Source: Blattamonas nauphoetae (taxonomy: Eukaryota; Preaxostyla; Oxymonadida). Taken from it: 64,000 bases of DNA. Positions 51,754 to 61,740 of this stretch are shown piece after piece (position 1 is the stretch's first letter; each line of letters opens with the position of its first letter). Position numbers and translations under genes: made by a program. The notes beneath the pieces were generated by a model, which had not been told where the DNA came from, did not search any database, and saw only the letters and a program-made list of their open reading frames with translations. The stretch lies in NCBI GenBank assembly GCA_033064195.1, contig JARBJD010000028.1, positions 62,001 to 126,000 on the forward strand. The letters are read 5' to 3'.

Positions 51754-51918
51754 TTTTCTTCTGTTTTTTGACTCAAACCTGATTAATATTGTGAAAAGAA
51801 GGGATGAGAGAAAGAACAAAATGAAATGAGAAGGCATAAGGCAGAAAATGAGAGAACAAAACTGACACATTCTCAAAATGTTGTGGGTTTAAGAATGTTG
51901 GGGGTTGATGAACAATAG
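51720..51918 (-). repeat. Right 199-bp terminal inverted repeat of the pogo-like element
   Basis: Inverse of 49757-49955 with two mismatches. Includes the last transposase codons and its stop. Confidence 0.9.
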
Positions 51919-52962
51919 TACACGTGACAGAGCAAGCAAGACGATTGATTGGTGTTTGTGTTGGAAGAGAGATTGGAAGTGAGTGGGGTTGTGTGTGGCC
52001 AGCGAGTGGATGAAGGCTGATGTTGTTGGATGATGAAAAGGGGAGGTGTTGGATGTGTGTTGGGTGATCCCAGCGATGAGTGTGTTGGCAGGTGAGTGTG
52101 GAGTGAGGAGGATTGGGATTGTGGTGAGATGGACTGGATGAAGGATGATGGAAAGGAAGAATAGAAAGTGAGAAGAGACGAACTGTTCATGAATCGGAGC
52201 AGGTTCCGAGTGAATGTTGTCTGCAGTGGAATCGACTCTGACTCTTGAACAACCACTGCCAACATCTGAACTCTTTCTGTTTGGTCCTTCACGCATAAAA
52301 CAATAAAAACGACAAACCGGATGATTTTGGATCGTTTTCACAATTTCGAAGAATGTATGTCGATTTTGGAGTGTTTCCGTTTGGACGAATGATGGATGCT
52401 TTGACTGTTCTTTGTACTTTGGGACGTTAGCGAGAATGTGCTCTAAAACACGTGGTGAATGTCCCAGAATCACACAGTTCAACAATTCGCTTGAAATAAG
52501 GTGAAAAAGTTGAGAAAGAGGAAGATGGATTGATTGTTCACCAGGTTCGGGCTGAAGTGAAGGGGTTTGAAACATATACTCAACAACGGAAATGAATGAA
52601 TCGCCCAATGTCATGTCGGACAGAATTGGGAAGATTTGAGTGATTTCAACGAGTTCAGAGAGAGATTGACTCAGAAAAGTCACTTTGGAGATTTGATGGA
52701 ATTTGAATGCGATCCAACCAGATGAATGAAAGAGATGCTGCAGATCATCTTCGTCAAAGACTGAAAATATGAGAAATGACGAAGAAAACAAACCGAGTTC
52801 TGAAAGATCTCGAAGGAAGTGTGGCTATGTTCGTAAGATACGATAATGTAAGAAATCAATAGAAATCAAACGGTTACTTGATAATTCTGGACGAACGAGC
52901 CAAATTTTGTCAACACATCTCTCCGTTCGACTGATTCAATACGACGAAGACATACTGCTCAT

Positions 52963-54017
52963 AAAAGAGTGTGTGAATGTCTGAAAATGTAACAAACTGA
53001 AGAGAAATGTGCAGGCATCTGAGTAGTCCCATCAAAATAGGTAAAACTGGGATCAATTGATGTCAGTGCCTAAATTTGGACTGAGATCAAATTTCAACTC
53101 TTTTCCTTTGAGATTTTCTCATTATCACTTCATTAATCATGTTCAATTCACTTCTTGTTTTCACATAATGCTCTTCAATATTTCAGACAGCTCTTATTTC
53201 CCAAAAACACGCACGATCACAATCACCAACACTTCTTTTTTCGATGTATTCCCTTCATTGACTTTAGTCAGTGAGAAAAAACCATCAAAGAAGACATAAT
53301 AACGCATTATCGACTTGTTTTTATAATTATTGTTGTAGAACAAACTGAAACAGCAGCACCCAAAGTTTGCATTTTCATGATCTATGAAGTGACCATTTTC
53401 CTTTTTACTTTTTTTTCCATTCAAATATCATATATAAGAAGACTTTTTTGAAATGAAAGAAACGAAATGGTATTGTAGGTATTTAGTGGGATCAGATCCG
53501 ACTGGGATCACTGGGATCAAATCAGAAGCCTGGAAATGTGAGAAGGGTTGGTCTGTTAAGTGGATTGGACACTGTCCAGTGTTGGACTGGACAGTTGACC
53601 TCAATTGGACACTCTTTTTTCATCTCGTTCATTTCACCCTAAAATCATTTCTCCATTCAATTTCACAAAGAATTGATCATAATAACACGAGAAAGGGCGA
53701 AATGGCTTGAATCAGAGTCCATTCTGCGACATGCGATGATCGGCTTGATCCACCCATGATTGGACACCATTGGACACCATTGGACAATTCGATGGCAGGT
53801 ATTTTCTGGGGTCTCCTCAATTAGTGCATCGTGTTTTTTGAGGTTTTGAAGAGTCGGCCAAATTGGACAGTCCAATAGACTGTCCAGTCCTGGACTGTCC
53901 AATCGACACCTATTAAGGGACACAGTTCATTCTCAATTCCGATTGCAGTTTGATTTTACCACTTATCTCTCACTTTTTGATTAATATTAGATCTCCTCTC
54001 TTTGTTTGGGCACTGCA
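52963..54017. other. Intergenic region with a TTGGACA cluster, no gene
   Basis: Short open frames only. The notable content is the GGACA-rich inverted structure at 53566-53910 (separate entry). A TATATAAGAAG at about 53430 looks like a TATA box but I cannot connect it to a gene. Confidence 0.4.
53563..53910. repeat. Cluster of TTGGACA/TGTCCAA motifs with imperfect inverted ends
   Basis: About a dozen copies of TGGACA or its inverse in 350 bases. The left end (TTAAGTGGATTGGACA, then TTGGACTGGACAGT) and the inverse of the right end (TTAATAGGTGTCGATTGG, then GGACTGGACAGT) align imperfectly, which suggests a decayed miniature inverted-repeat element. A similar end fragment lies at 55765-55805. 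Confidence 0.45.
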
Positions 54018-54480
54018 ATGTCTTCATCTCTGCGTTTTGCTGGCCCTGGATGTGGCCAAACTCACAACGGTTTGAATCGTCATTGACAGTGTTTTTCTCT
54101 CTTTTTTTCAATGTATTGACACCTCCTTCACACACTCTATCTCAATCTCTCGCAGGAACAGAGTGATCACTCATCCACATGCGACAAGTCGACACAATCC
54201 ATCTTTCGTTCCCCTTCTGCTCTGAGAAGAAACGAACGACAGTCATCATGTGGAAAGATAAAGAAATTCGAATGTGTACAAAGGAACCTTTCACAATGAT
54301 GGACAAATTGTGCCCCAAAATGCACAAGGATGGTGGAGTTGCTATTTTCGGTAGCCATCTCTCGCTTATTTTCTTTTGACGTTTTTTTGATTTGATTTGT
54401 CCTTCATCACTCTTATATTCACTTCTCTCATTTGAACAGGGACTGAGGAACAGATAAGAGAAGATAGCGAAAGAATCTAA
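54018..54480 (+). CDS. Possible small spliced gene, unidentified
   Basis: An open exon 54179-54350 ends at a good donor (TTTTCG|GTAGCC) and joins an exon 54440-54480 (acceptor TTTGAACAG) in phase, reading HKDGGVAIFG-TEEQIREDSERI and stopping at TAA; together 213 nt, 70 residues from ATG 54179. An ATG at 54018 opens a short stretch (MSSSLRFAGPGCGQTHN) followed by a donor, and may be the true first exon, but the acceptor joining it is unclear because of an in-frame TGA. No family recognised. Confidence 0.3.
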
Positions 54481-56124
54481 AGGTGAGCGGAAAGAAGCGG
54501 AGGAGAGAAAAACAAGGAAGAAGGAATTGAAGCACATCATCTTCCTGTCTTGATCTTCGACAATGAGGAACAGGAGTCAGAATTGGATGTGGTGAACGCG
54601 ACATCTCTCGAACGGGGACAAAATCACTACAGTGTGGATTCCCACCTCTCCACTTTCAACGTCTTCTCATTCACTCCATTTAGAAAAATACATGTAGCAA
54701 TGTTTGCGGAGTTGTACTGGTTGAACGACGAGTTCACCTAAACGCATCCGAACAATATCCGACGATTGATCGGTGTTAAGTTACTCTTTGTGATTAAAAA
54801 ACGATTCTATCGATGCGCAAACTCCATAATTATCCCCTTTCATCCCAACCATCATCGACACTTCGAACTTGTCCAGGATCAAACGAAGAACAGAAAAGGA
54901 TAAATGACAACATTTCTCGAATTAAACACCCCTTCTAGTCTCCCCCCTCATCTCCTTCAATCGAAACTTAGTTCGGAAGTGGTGTGATATTCATTTTTAT
55001 AGTTCTATCTTCTCCCAAGTTGATTCAACTTTGTCACCACTGAAACTTCTCTCCCATCGATCCAATGTGATTGTTCCAAGCAGATGGTGTCCAACAAACA
55101 ACTTATCAATCAACGCTGTCGATTCAGGTTTCATCCACACTCTGTGAGAGTCAAAAGAATATCAGGCGAGTGAGCGATACTCCAACTCCTCGTACAAAGA
55201 GGATGCTCGAAATTTATCGTCTCGTCGAACCCGTGCGATGATCCGAAACAGCAAATCTTCAAATCTGAACTATATCTGACTCCTCACCATGTTTATCTGG
55301 ACTACTCAACTTAACAAACAGACGCCGTCTAGAATTGGAGAAAGAACACAACGAGAGAAGAGTACAAAGAAGCATGATGAGGAGATGATAAAAGCGAGAG
55401 AACATGAAGAGTAGGGAGAGGAGGATTTGCACATTCATTCGCATTCTGTTTTCATCAGATCCCACATCATTCATTCCTCATTCTTTGAGATATGCCATTT
55501 GTTTGTATGTATCTCGTTCTTTTCTTGTCTGAACGCAGAAAACACCAAGAGTGAGATTCACTCTTTGATCGAACCCATGCTGTTCATGAATCGATCCCCA
55601 ACTCTCTACACGTGTATGTGGGCAGGAGATATCCTCTTTCACAGGCATTCTGTGGATGCTTTCTTTAATATCATCCCTCCAACCACGATTCGTATTGAGA
55701 TCGAGCTGTCAAAAGCATAATAGATTTTTACCAGCGCTGCGACGCCCAAATAGGAGACTGGACATTGGACTGGACAATCACACCTCGACTGGACACAGCT
55801 TAACAGGCCAAGAGAAGGGACTTGAGATGAACGAGGGAGATGGATGTGGGAGGAATCAACGAGATAAGACGATCGAAGTTGTGGATCAAAGAATCGCCGT
55901 TGACAAAAGGAGGGTGTGATTCAATCCATCTCGACTGGATTTTGGCAAGACCAGACGCGCCGGCAAATATGTCACTCATCGATGATGCTGAGTGTTAAGA
56001 ACTGATTAGATCTGGCCCTTCACAACCTCCTTGGATCTATTGTGATGAAGTTCTCGTCAATTGTTTTAGAAAACGCAAAAAAATGAAAATATTTGAAGTG
56101 AAATAACATTTCTCATTCCGATCG
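54481..56124. other. Intergenic, no confident gene
   Basis: Contains short frames on both strands. One stretch at about 55540-55716 (SEIHSLIEPMLFMNRSPTLY) follows an intron-like GTATGT...GCAG and could be a terminal exon, but I could not find its upstream exons. 55765-55805 repeats the TTGGACTGGACA end motif of 53563-53910. No RNA gene recognised. Confidence 0.35.
55765..55805. repeat. Isolated copy of the GGACTGGACA end motif
   Basis: Phrase ATTGGACTGGACAATC and CGACTGGACACAGC, matching the left end of 53563-53910. Probably a fragment of the same decayed element family. Confidence 0.35.
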
Positions 56125-58314
56125 TCATTCATCCATCCTGATTTCGGAAGTTCCTCCTACCAGAGTTGGTCCTGTAAACTCGACAACTGATTCAATCGAA
56201 ACTGAATCATCTATTCCCTGGAGAACAATTGCGAATCGGAAGGGGACAGGAATGTTGGAGAAGAAAGTGGGTTGTGTCTCTCCATCCTGACTCAGCCGAA
56301 GTGTCCTCTTTCCATCTCGACCATCCGCCTCCAACACCACTCGCTGTCCCTTCTTCCCAGCTGCACACGCTGATCCTCTCGAATAATCCTTCCAAAATTG
56401 GTGAGCAGATCTTTCATCTTCAAACACGTCCCATCCCGCTCCTCCCAACAGATTCGTTAAAGAAACCCATCCATACTTCACTTTCTCAGTCTCGAATGAA
56501 GTGGCGAAGCCAATAAAAGTCGAAACTGTGATTCGTCTGAATGTAAAAGTGAAACGAGAAACCACTTTCCTAAACGAGAACGAGAGAAGAGTGGGATAGT
56601 CTCCTCCTGTGCGAGTGAAGACAGATCCAGAACGTGAATATCCATCTGCTTGGAACCATTCGATCGAATCTGCTCCGTTTCTGCTTCTATTTGCTTGCAT
56701 CTCAGTCCGCCTTGGGAGGAATGTCTCGAACCACCGACCGGTTCTCTTCGTTTCTTCATCTTTCCCATCCTTCGCTTTTGGCTGCGCTCCTTGCATCATC
56801 CCCTCGATCTCTTCCATCTTCCTTTTCAGCTCATTTCGCTCTGTCTCCAACTCTTCTTTTTCTTTCTTGTCGTTCTCGAGTTTCTGTTTCAATTGATTAC
56901 TTTGGTCTTGTTCTTTCGTCAGTTGATTGTGGAGTTCTGCCACTTTCGTTTCCGATGATCGAAGGGCGACTTCTAGATCTCCAAATCTCTTCTCTGTCTC
57001 TCTTGACTTCATCTCACTCAGTTTCCATCCTGCCCCTGTCGTGTTGATCAGGCAGCGCAGAATCGACGATTCCGCAAGTTGTTTGCTCGTCAAGCGAGAC
57101 CCACAATCCTAAACACACACACAAACAGAAAATTAGGGAGAGAGAAGAGAGGAACAAAAGGGAAGGGAAGGAAAACGAGGGATGAATTGGAGAAGTGAGA
57201 GAGGATGACAAACAGGATCCAACATTCGCTTCAGCAGATCTCGTTCATCTTCTCCACAACTCCTCCCAATCTGCGATGGCTGGAATGACCCAATCTCCCG
57301 AATCAGTCCAGCTGCGTGCTCTGATCGGAACGGCGACTTCCCAAAAAGAAGAAAGTGAAGAACAATCCCCAACGCCCACACATCCGACGATCCAGTCGCG
57401 CGACCCTTAGCATCTTCAATTCGTTCCGGCGACACGTATTGCATCGACATCACTCCACGCGTCGAGCTCACATCTTCCGATTCTGCCGCCCCAAGATCAC
57501 CTAAATTGAGAAACACAAAACACAACAAATCACAGACAGAGGGAGAGAAAAAACAAGGATTGGTTGGAAAGAAGAGGGAAAAGGGAAGGGAAAAAAGAAG
57601 GAAGAGAAGGAGAAAGGAAAGAGAAAGAAAGATACAAACAGAGTTTCGCATGGCCATCACCAAAAATAAGAATGTTCTCCAATTTCACGTCCCCGTGTGC
57701 TGTCCGTTCACCAGCATCGTTGTGCATGAAACACAGTGCCGACGAAATATCAACCATCACTTGATAAACAATCTGAACAACAACAGACAAATCAAACAAT
57801 CATCAAAATCGAAAATCAACGATGAAAATGAAAATCAAGTGAAAATGATGCCACAACACGATGACAGCGAGAAAGAGGCAGGGAAGAAAGAAAGGGGGAG
57901 GAGACGATACAAATAGCAACGAAATCGACAAACATGACGATCAATCAGAACCTCGCATTCCGAGTGAGATTTCACCACCTGAGCAAGCGACTGTTCCCCC
58001 AGTTCCATCACAATCGCCTGCATGTTCTCCATCTTTACAACCTCCTTCAGTCTCACAATGTGATGATGAACAAAAGTTCGGAGTCGATTAACTTCGCGCT
58101 CTATCCTCTTTCGATCTTTATCTGAAGTGCATCGCACCAACTTCACCGCAAAATGTTCTCCTGTTGAGTTTTCTTCAACTTCCACAACACTCCCGAATCC
58201 TCCATCGTTGATGTTTCGCAAGAACCGATCTGACAGTGAACCAAAAATATTAGAGAACAAATGGCACAAGAAATGGAGCATACATCCCGGTGGGACACTG
58301 ATTGGATCACTCAT
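56125..58314 (-). CDS. Protein kinase with coiled coil and SPRY-like C-terminal domain (5 exons, 570 aa)
   Basis: Exons 58314-58284, 58229-57952, 57772-57640, 57500-57214 and 57108-56125 sum to 1713 nt in one frame; introns of 54, 179, 139 and 105 nt are longer than elsewhere in the window. Kinase motifs are complete: glycine loop NDGGFGSV, lysine in FAVKLV, catalytic loop HGDVKLEN (H-G-D for H-R-D), a DFG equivalent CDLG formed across the third intron, SPERI and SSDVWALGIVL. So it should be active, NEK/CAMK-like. A Lys/Glu coiled coil (about residues 260-350) follows, then a beta-rich domain (GYSRSGSVFTRTGGDYPTLL, ADGRDGKRTLRLSQDG, VPFRFAIVLQG) resembling SPRY/B30.2, probably for substrate binding. 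Head-to-head with its decayed relative at 58661. Confidence 0.75.
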
Positions 58315-58660
58315 ATAATTGATTTGGGTTGATGGAAATGGTCTGATTCAGATCGAGCCCATAACCAACATCATCTCCCCGAGAAGAAATAACACCATTC
58401 CAGACACGATGGCACCAACGACGATGTTTTTCCAATCAATCTCCATCATTTGACTCTTTCTCGAAGATTCAATGAGACAAGCTTGTCCTTATTGATGCCA
58501 AAACAGTTCAATTTTTGTTTTGACAAATGTTTCCCTGATGTCGACCCCAGAAAACGCCAAGTTGATTGTTTTATGCGACAAGGACAAATTCAATTCGTTT
58601 TCAGAAATATCAGACGGTTTTGTTCTTTCTGTACCCTAATATTCACCTCTTCATCGTCAC
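58315..58660. promoter_or_regulatory. Divergent promoter region between the two kinase genes
   Basis: 346 bases between opposite-facing kinase paralogues. No element such as CCCATAWYGA is seen. Shared control is only inferred from the layout. Confidence 0.3.
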
Positions 58661-60494
58661 ATGCAATCTCACATTTTTCACCCAGACAAACTCATCTCTC
58701 CCATCAATTCTGGAACATTTAGCCTGATTCCTAGCGTTCAGAGTAGAAAAGATGATATAAAGAAGCGAATCATGAAACAAATTGAATTCCTGTCCAAATT
58801 CAACCACCAACGAATTGGGAAATTTGAAGAATCAATTGACATGGGAGACTATCAAGCAATCGTGAGGAAATTGAGACAGAAGTCACTTGGGCAACTGATC
58901 GCGAAATATGTCAAAAAACAGGAGTCAATTCCCGCACCCGTTTTACACCTTATTTCCTTCTCATCCGCTCTTTCCTTGTTTTTTCATGTTATTTAACTTC
59001 TTCTGTAAATATTTTAGTTGGCAATGGTGATTCTGATTGACATCGCGGAAGGACTGCAAGACACTCGTGCATTTCTCAGTTTGTGATTCTCTTCTTCTAA
59101 TCGTGTCCGATCTCAGCTGACATCCAAGGGCCGGAACTGGTTGATCCCGAAGGAACCGCTTCAAAAGAACAAGCGCAGAAAATGGCATACCGTTCCCCAG
59201 AGCTGTTTACGGGCGAAGAGGAGAACGCCAGCCCCGCCAGCGATGTGTGGGCGCTGGGCGTCATTGCATATCGTTTGCTGGTTGGAACGGAGCTGTTTGG
59301 CTCGTTGGACCTTTCGAGGATGACCAAAGAGATTTCGAAGTTCAATGAATCTAAAATTCCAGATACGATCCCTGAAGATCTTCGGAATGGGCTTGTGAAG
59401 ATGTTGGATCCCGTATGGAACGATCTTTCCCTCTGCCCCGCTTTATTTCCTCTTTCCATATTTTATATTCTCATTCCTGACCCATCTTCGCCAATTCTCA
59501 TTTTATTATCGATTCCCATAGGATCCTTCCAACCGACCAACCACAACCCAATTGTTCAAAGAAAAACTCCTTGAACGGATGCTCGGTCCAGAAACACCCC
59601 TCACACAGCTGAAAGACATGCAACTGGCGACCCAAGAAGCTGAAGTGCGCCTGGAAATGACCAACGCTGGAGCTGAGGAAAAGCTGATGGATCTCGAGGA
59701 GGAGAAGAGACAGCTCGAAAAAGAGAAGCGCCGGCTTGAAAAGGCGATCCAATTTGAAGAAGCAGCTCGCGAGAAGGCAGAGAAGTTGAATGCGGAACTG
59801 GAGAAGCGACACGAAGAAAGGATCAAACGAAATCCACAGCTTATTCAGCAGAATAATTCGAATGGATGGGGCGGGGTGAGTTCGGCTGAAGCGAATAAAA
59901 TGAAAGAAAACGAAGAAGAACAGCTGCTACTGAAGATGAAGATGGGAGAAGACGGTGCCGAGCTGGCCAAGACGATGAAGGAGAACGGAGCGGCCGAAGT
60001 GGAAATGGAGGATGGGGCGAGGGTGGAAAGTGTGGAGAACGTGGAGAGGGGCCTACGTTCTGGTGCGGTTCTCGTTGGATGGTCGTACGATCTTCTCCGT
60101 CTGCCGATGAGGAGACTGTGCGAACGAGGACGACGAAACGAACGACGACGATGGGTTGGAGGGTATCGATGGCTCAGACGACAGTTCGTTCGTTTCCCAG
60201 CAGATTTATTCTTTGTCCCACACTCCCCTAACAACCGAAGACACCACACACAAAACTCTGTCTCCCGTCCTCTTCTCCTCCTCCCTCGCCTCTTTCACGC
60301 TCGCCTTCTCTTACAGAAGAACAATGAATGGAAACGAGAATGTCGGGTTTTGTGGGTCTAGCGAGACGAGCTGTGTGCCGTCCTCGTCGCGATTTGCTCT
60401 CAACCACAACATTGGGACGGTCATCGTTTGTCATGACCACATCTCTCTTTCTCCGAGAATTTCGAAATCCATTACAAAGTGGTTGAAAAGTTGA
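58661..60494 (+). pseudogene. Decayed kinase + coiled coil + SPRY-like gene
   Basis: Same architecture as 56125-58314. The N-lobe is reduced (no glycine loop or VAIK lysine; FLSKFNHQRIGKFEESIDMG is the helix C region). Around 59040-59110 DIAEGLQDTRAFLSL runs into a stop, and the catalytic loop is missing; DFG is replaced by ADIQGPE. The C-lobe resumes with MAYRSPELF, ASDVWALGVIAYRLLVG and an intron (59412-59521) joining MLDP to DPSNRPTTTQLF. A long Glu/Lys coiled coil follows (to about 60020). The frame then breaks near 60080-60130; the tail with SLASFTLAFSYRRTMNGNEN, homologous to SRFTFTFRRITVSTFIGFAT in the partner, is in another frame. I judge it a pseudogene, though a short pseudokinase product is possible. 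Confidence 0.6.
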
Positions 60495-60577
60495 TGAAGA
60501 GCAATCCAGCATCTTGGAGAAAACTCCAAGCAGCATCAATCAAGAATTATCAATACGTTCTTCTCTCCTCCTCAATC

Positions 60578-61567
60578 TTAGAAGACGAGGGCGAGGACAG
60601 TGAGAAGGGCAGCGATGACCGTGGCAACCGATTTCGATCCATCGAAGGTCAACTCGCCTGCGAGGAAGGTTGTGTCGCCAAGAATGATCTGAGCCGTTCC
60701 GACCGTGCCATTCTTGATCTTGGCTTCGTCAAAACCGAAAAACACATGACAGTAGCCCTTGCCGAAGGCGAAGTTGATCGATTTCGTGTCTTGGTTGAGG
60801 ATGATGGGCTTGGCATCGCCAGGAGTGAGGATTAGGCTTTTTCCCGTGTTATCGCCTTCGAGGAGTTTGTAGGAAATCATGCCGTTTATGCAGTTGATGG
60901 AGACTGCGTCGTCCGCTCCGTCCTTCTTGGTTGGATCGTGTTGATGGAAGAAGCACTCGTAGGTTGTGGTGAAAGGATCGACAACTGTCCATTCGTTTCC
61001 AACGACTCTGAAGTCTTCTATCGACGTGGTGTACGTCTCTCCGATTGTGAAGGCACCTTTCATTTCATCCGGACTCACTTGGACAGTCGCATTGGATTCT
61101 TTTTTCTTTCCACTGAACGGGATTGTAACTTCCACAGGTTCTGCTGTGGCTGTAGCTGGAGTGAAGGTCAAGATTATATCTTCATAATGGTACTTGGAGA
61201 CTTCAGCTTTGATTGTGAATGAAGTGGGTGAAGCTGCGGGGTACGTTAAGAAGACAGTCGGGAGCATGGGGACGAATAGTTCCTCAGGTTTGCCAGCACG
61301 AGAGTCAGACCCAGCTGAGAGTGTGGTCACAGCGTACGTGACGCCGAGTTGGAAGACAGTGAAACTTCCAGTTTCTGCTGCTGTGATGTCGAAACTCTCT
61401 TGGATATTATCCATATCACTAAGTTGGACATTCTGTCTTGTGAGAGTGATAGCTTCACCTGTTTCAGGTGTGAGGACAGCTTTGATCTCGAAAGGAGGAG
61501 AGAAGTGCGAAGAGGATGAACATGATCTCTCTTGTTGCGTCGACCCATAATCAAATTTGGAAAACAA
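60578..61567 (-). CDS. Putative surface/secreted beta-rich protein with hydrophobic C-terminus (about 320 aa)
   Basis: Beta-rich, Thr/Ser/Val-rich sequence with repeated phrases such as LTPETGEAITLTRQNVQL and LTFTPATATAEPVEVTIPF, and a C-terminal hydrophobic tail (SVATVIAALLTVLALVF) directly before the stop, as in GPI-anchored or tail-anchored surface proteins. The module style recalls the extracellular repeats of the pseudokinase receptors. A good signal peptide start, MFILFALLSS (ATG at 61523), lies one base out of frame with the body, joining at about 61490. This is either a frameshift or an assembly indel. Without it the frame starts MFSKFDYGSTQQ at 61567, which is not a signal sequence. 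Ligand and role unknown. Confidence 0.55.
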   Translation of the reverse strand: MFSKFDYGSTQQERSCSSSSHFSPPFEIKAVLTPETGEAITLTRQNVQLSDMDNIQESFDITAAETGSFTVFQLGVTYAVTTLSAGSDSRAGKPEELFVPMLPTVFLTYPAASPTSFTIKAEVSKYHYEDIILTFTPATATAEPVEVTIPFSGKKKESNATVQVSPDEMKGAFTIGETYTTSIEDFRVVGNEWTVVDPFTTTYECFFHQHDPTKKDGADDAVSINCINGMISYKLLEGDNTGKSLILTPGDAKPIILNQDTKSINFAFGKGYCHVFFGFDEAKIKNGTVGTAQIILGDTTFLAGELTFDGSKSVATVIAALLTVLALVF

Positions 61568-61740
61568 AAGTTTTTGGATACCCCTTCATTTTCTATCTTT
61601 TTGCGAATTTTCTTCCGTTTTTTCGATCCTTTCACATAGAACCTGACGTTTACCTCACTGTGCCTCTGATAATTTCTGTTTGATTGTCGAAGCGAGGATC
61701 TGACCATCATTTCTTTCTTCTTGTTCTGTTCGAAAAACCC

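Larger units (their letters stand above)
49757..51918 (+). mobile_element. Complete pogo/Tigger-like DNA transposon, 2162 bp
   Basis: Terminal inverted repeats 49757-49955 and 51720-51918 (199 bp each, two mismatches seen) start CTATTGTTCATCAACC and are flanked by TA on both sides (49755-49756, 51919-51920), the Tc1/mariner/pogo target site. Inside is one transposase gene reading away from the left end, orientation opposite to the host gene. The 3' end of the transposase lies within the right repeat. Arms 99% alike and an open transposase suggest very recent insertion and possible activity. Confidence 0.9.
45883..52962 (-). pseudogene. Large helical-solenoid gene interrupted by three transposable elements
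   Basis: Host segments 52962-51919 (with small 5' introns), 49754-48993, 48100-47994 and 47614-45883 are separated by elements at 49757-51918, 48104-48992 and 47617-47993. Leaving out each element with one copy of its flanking repeat (TA, AAG, AT) keeps the frame at every junction and gives 3534 nt, 1178 codons including TGA. The 5' end uses introns ending before CCACACTTC and TCTTTGACG; the first residues would be MSIERRDVLTKFG, but that start needs a 25-nt intron and is uncertain. The protein is long, helical and has no recognised domain; its end (IIALNEQGLEDRVEQLVWNQ) resembles the C-terminal block of the 357-residue array family. In this haplotype it cannot give the full protein. Confidence 0.75.

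Noticed and set aside
49757-51918. Pogo element acting as a spliceable intron of the host gene
   Set aside because: GTGTAC...CAATAG would splice in frame, but a 2.2-kb intron is out of range here (37-179 nt) and the other two elements in the gene do not end in AG.
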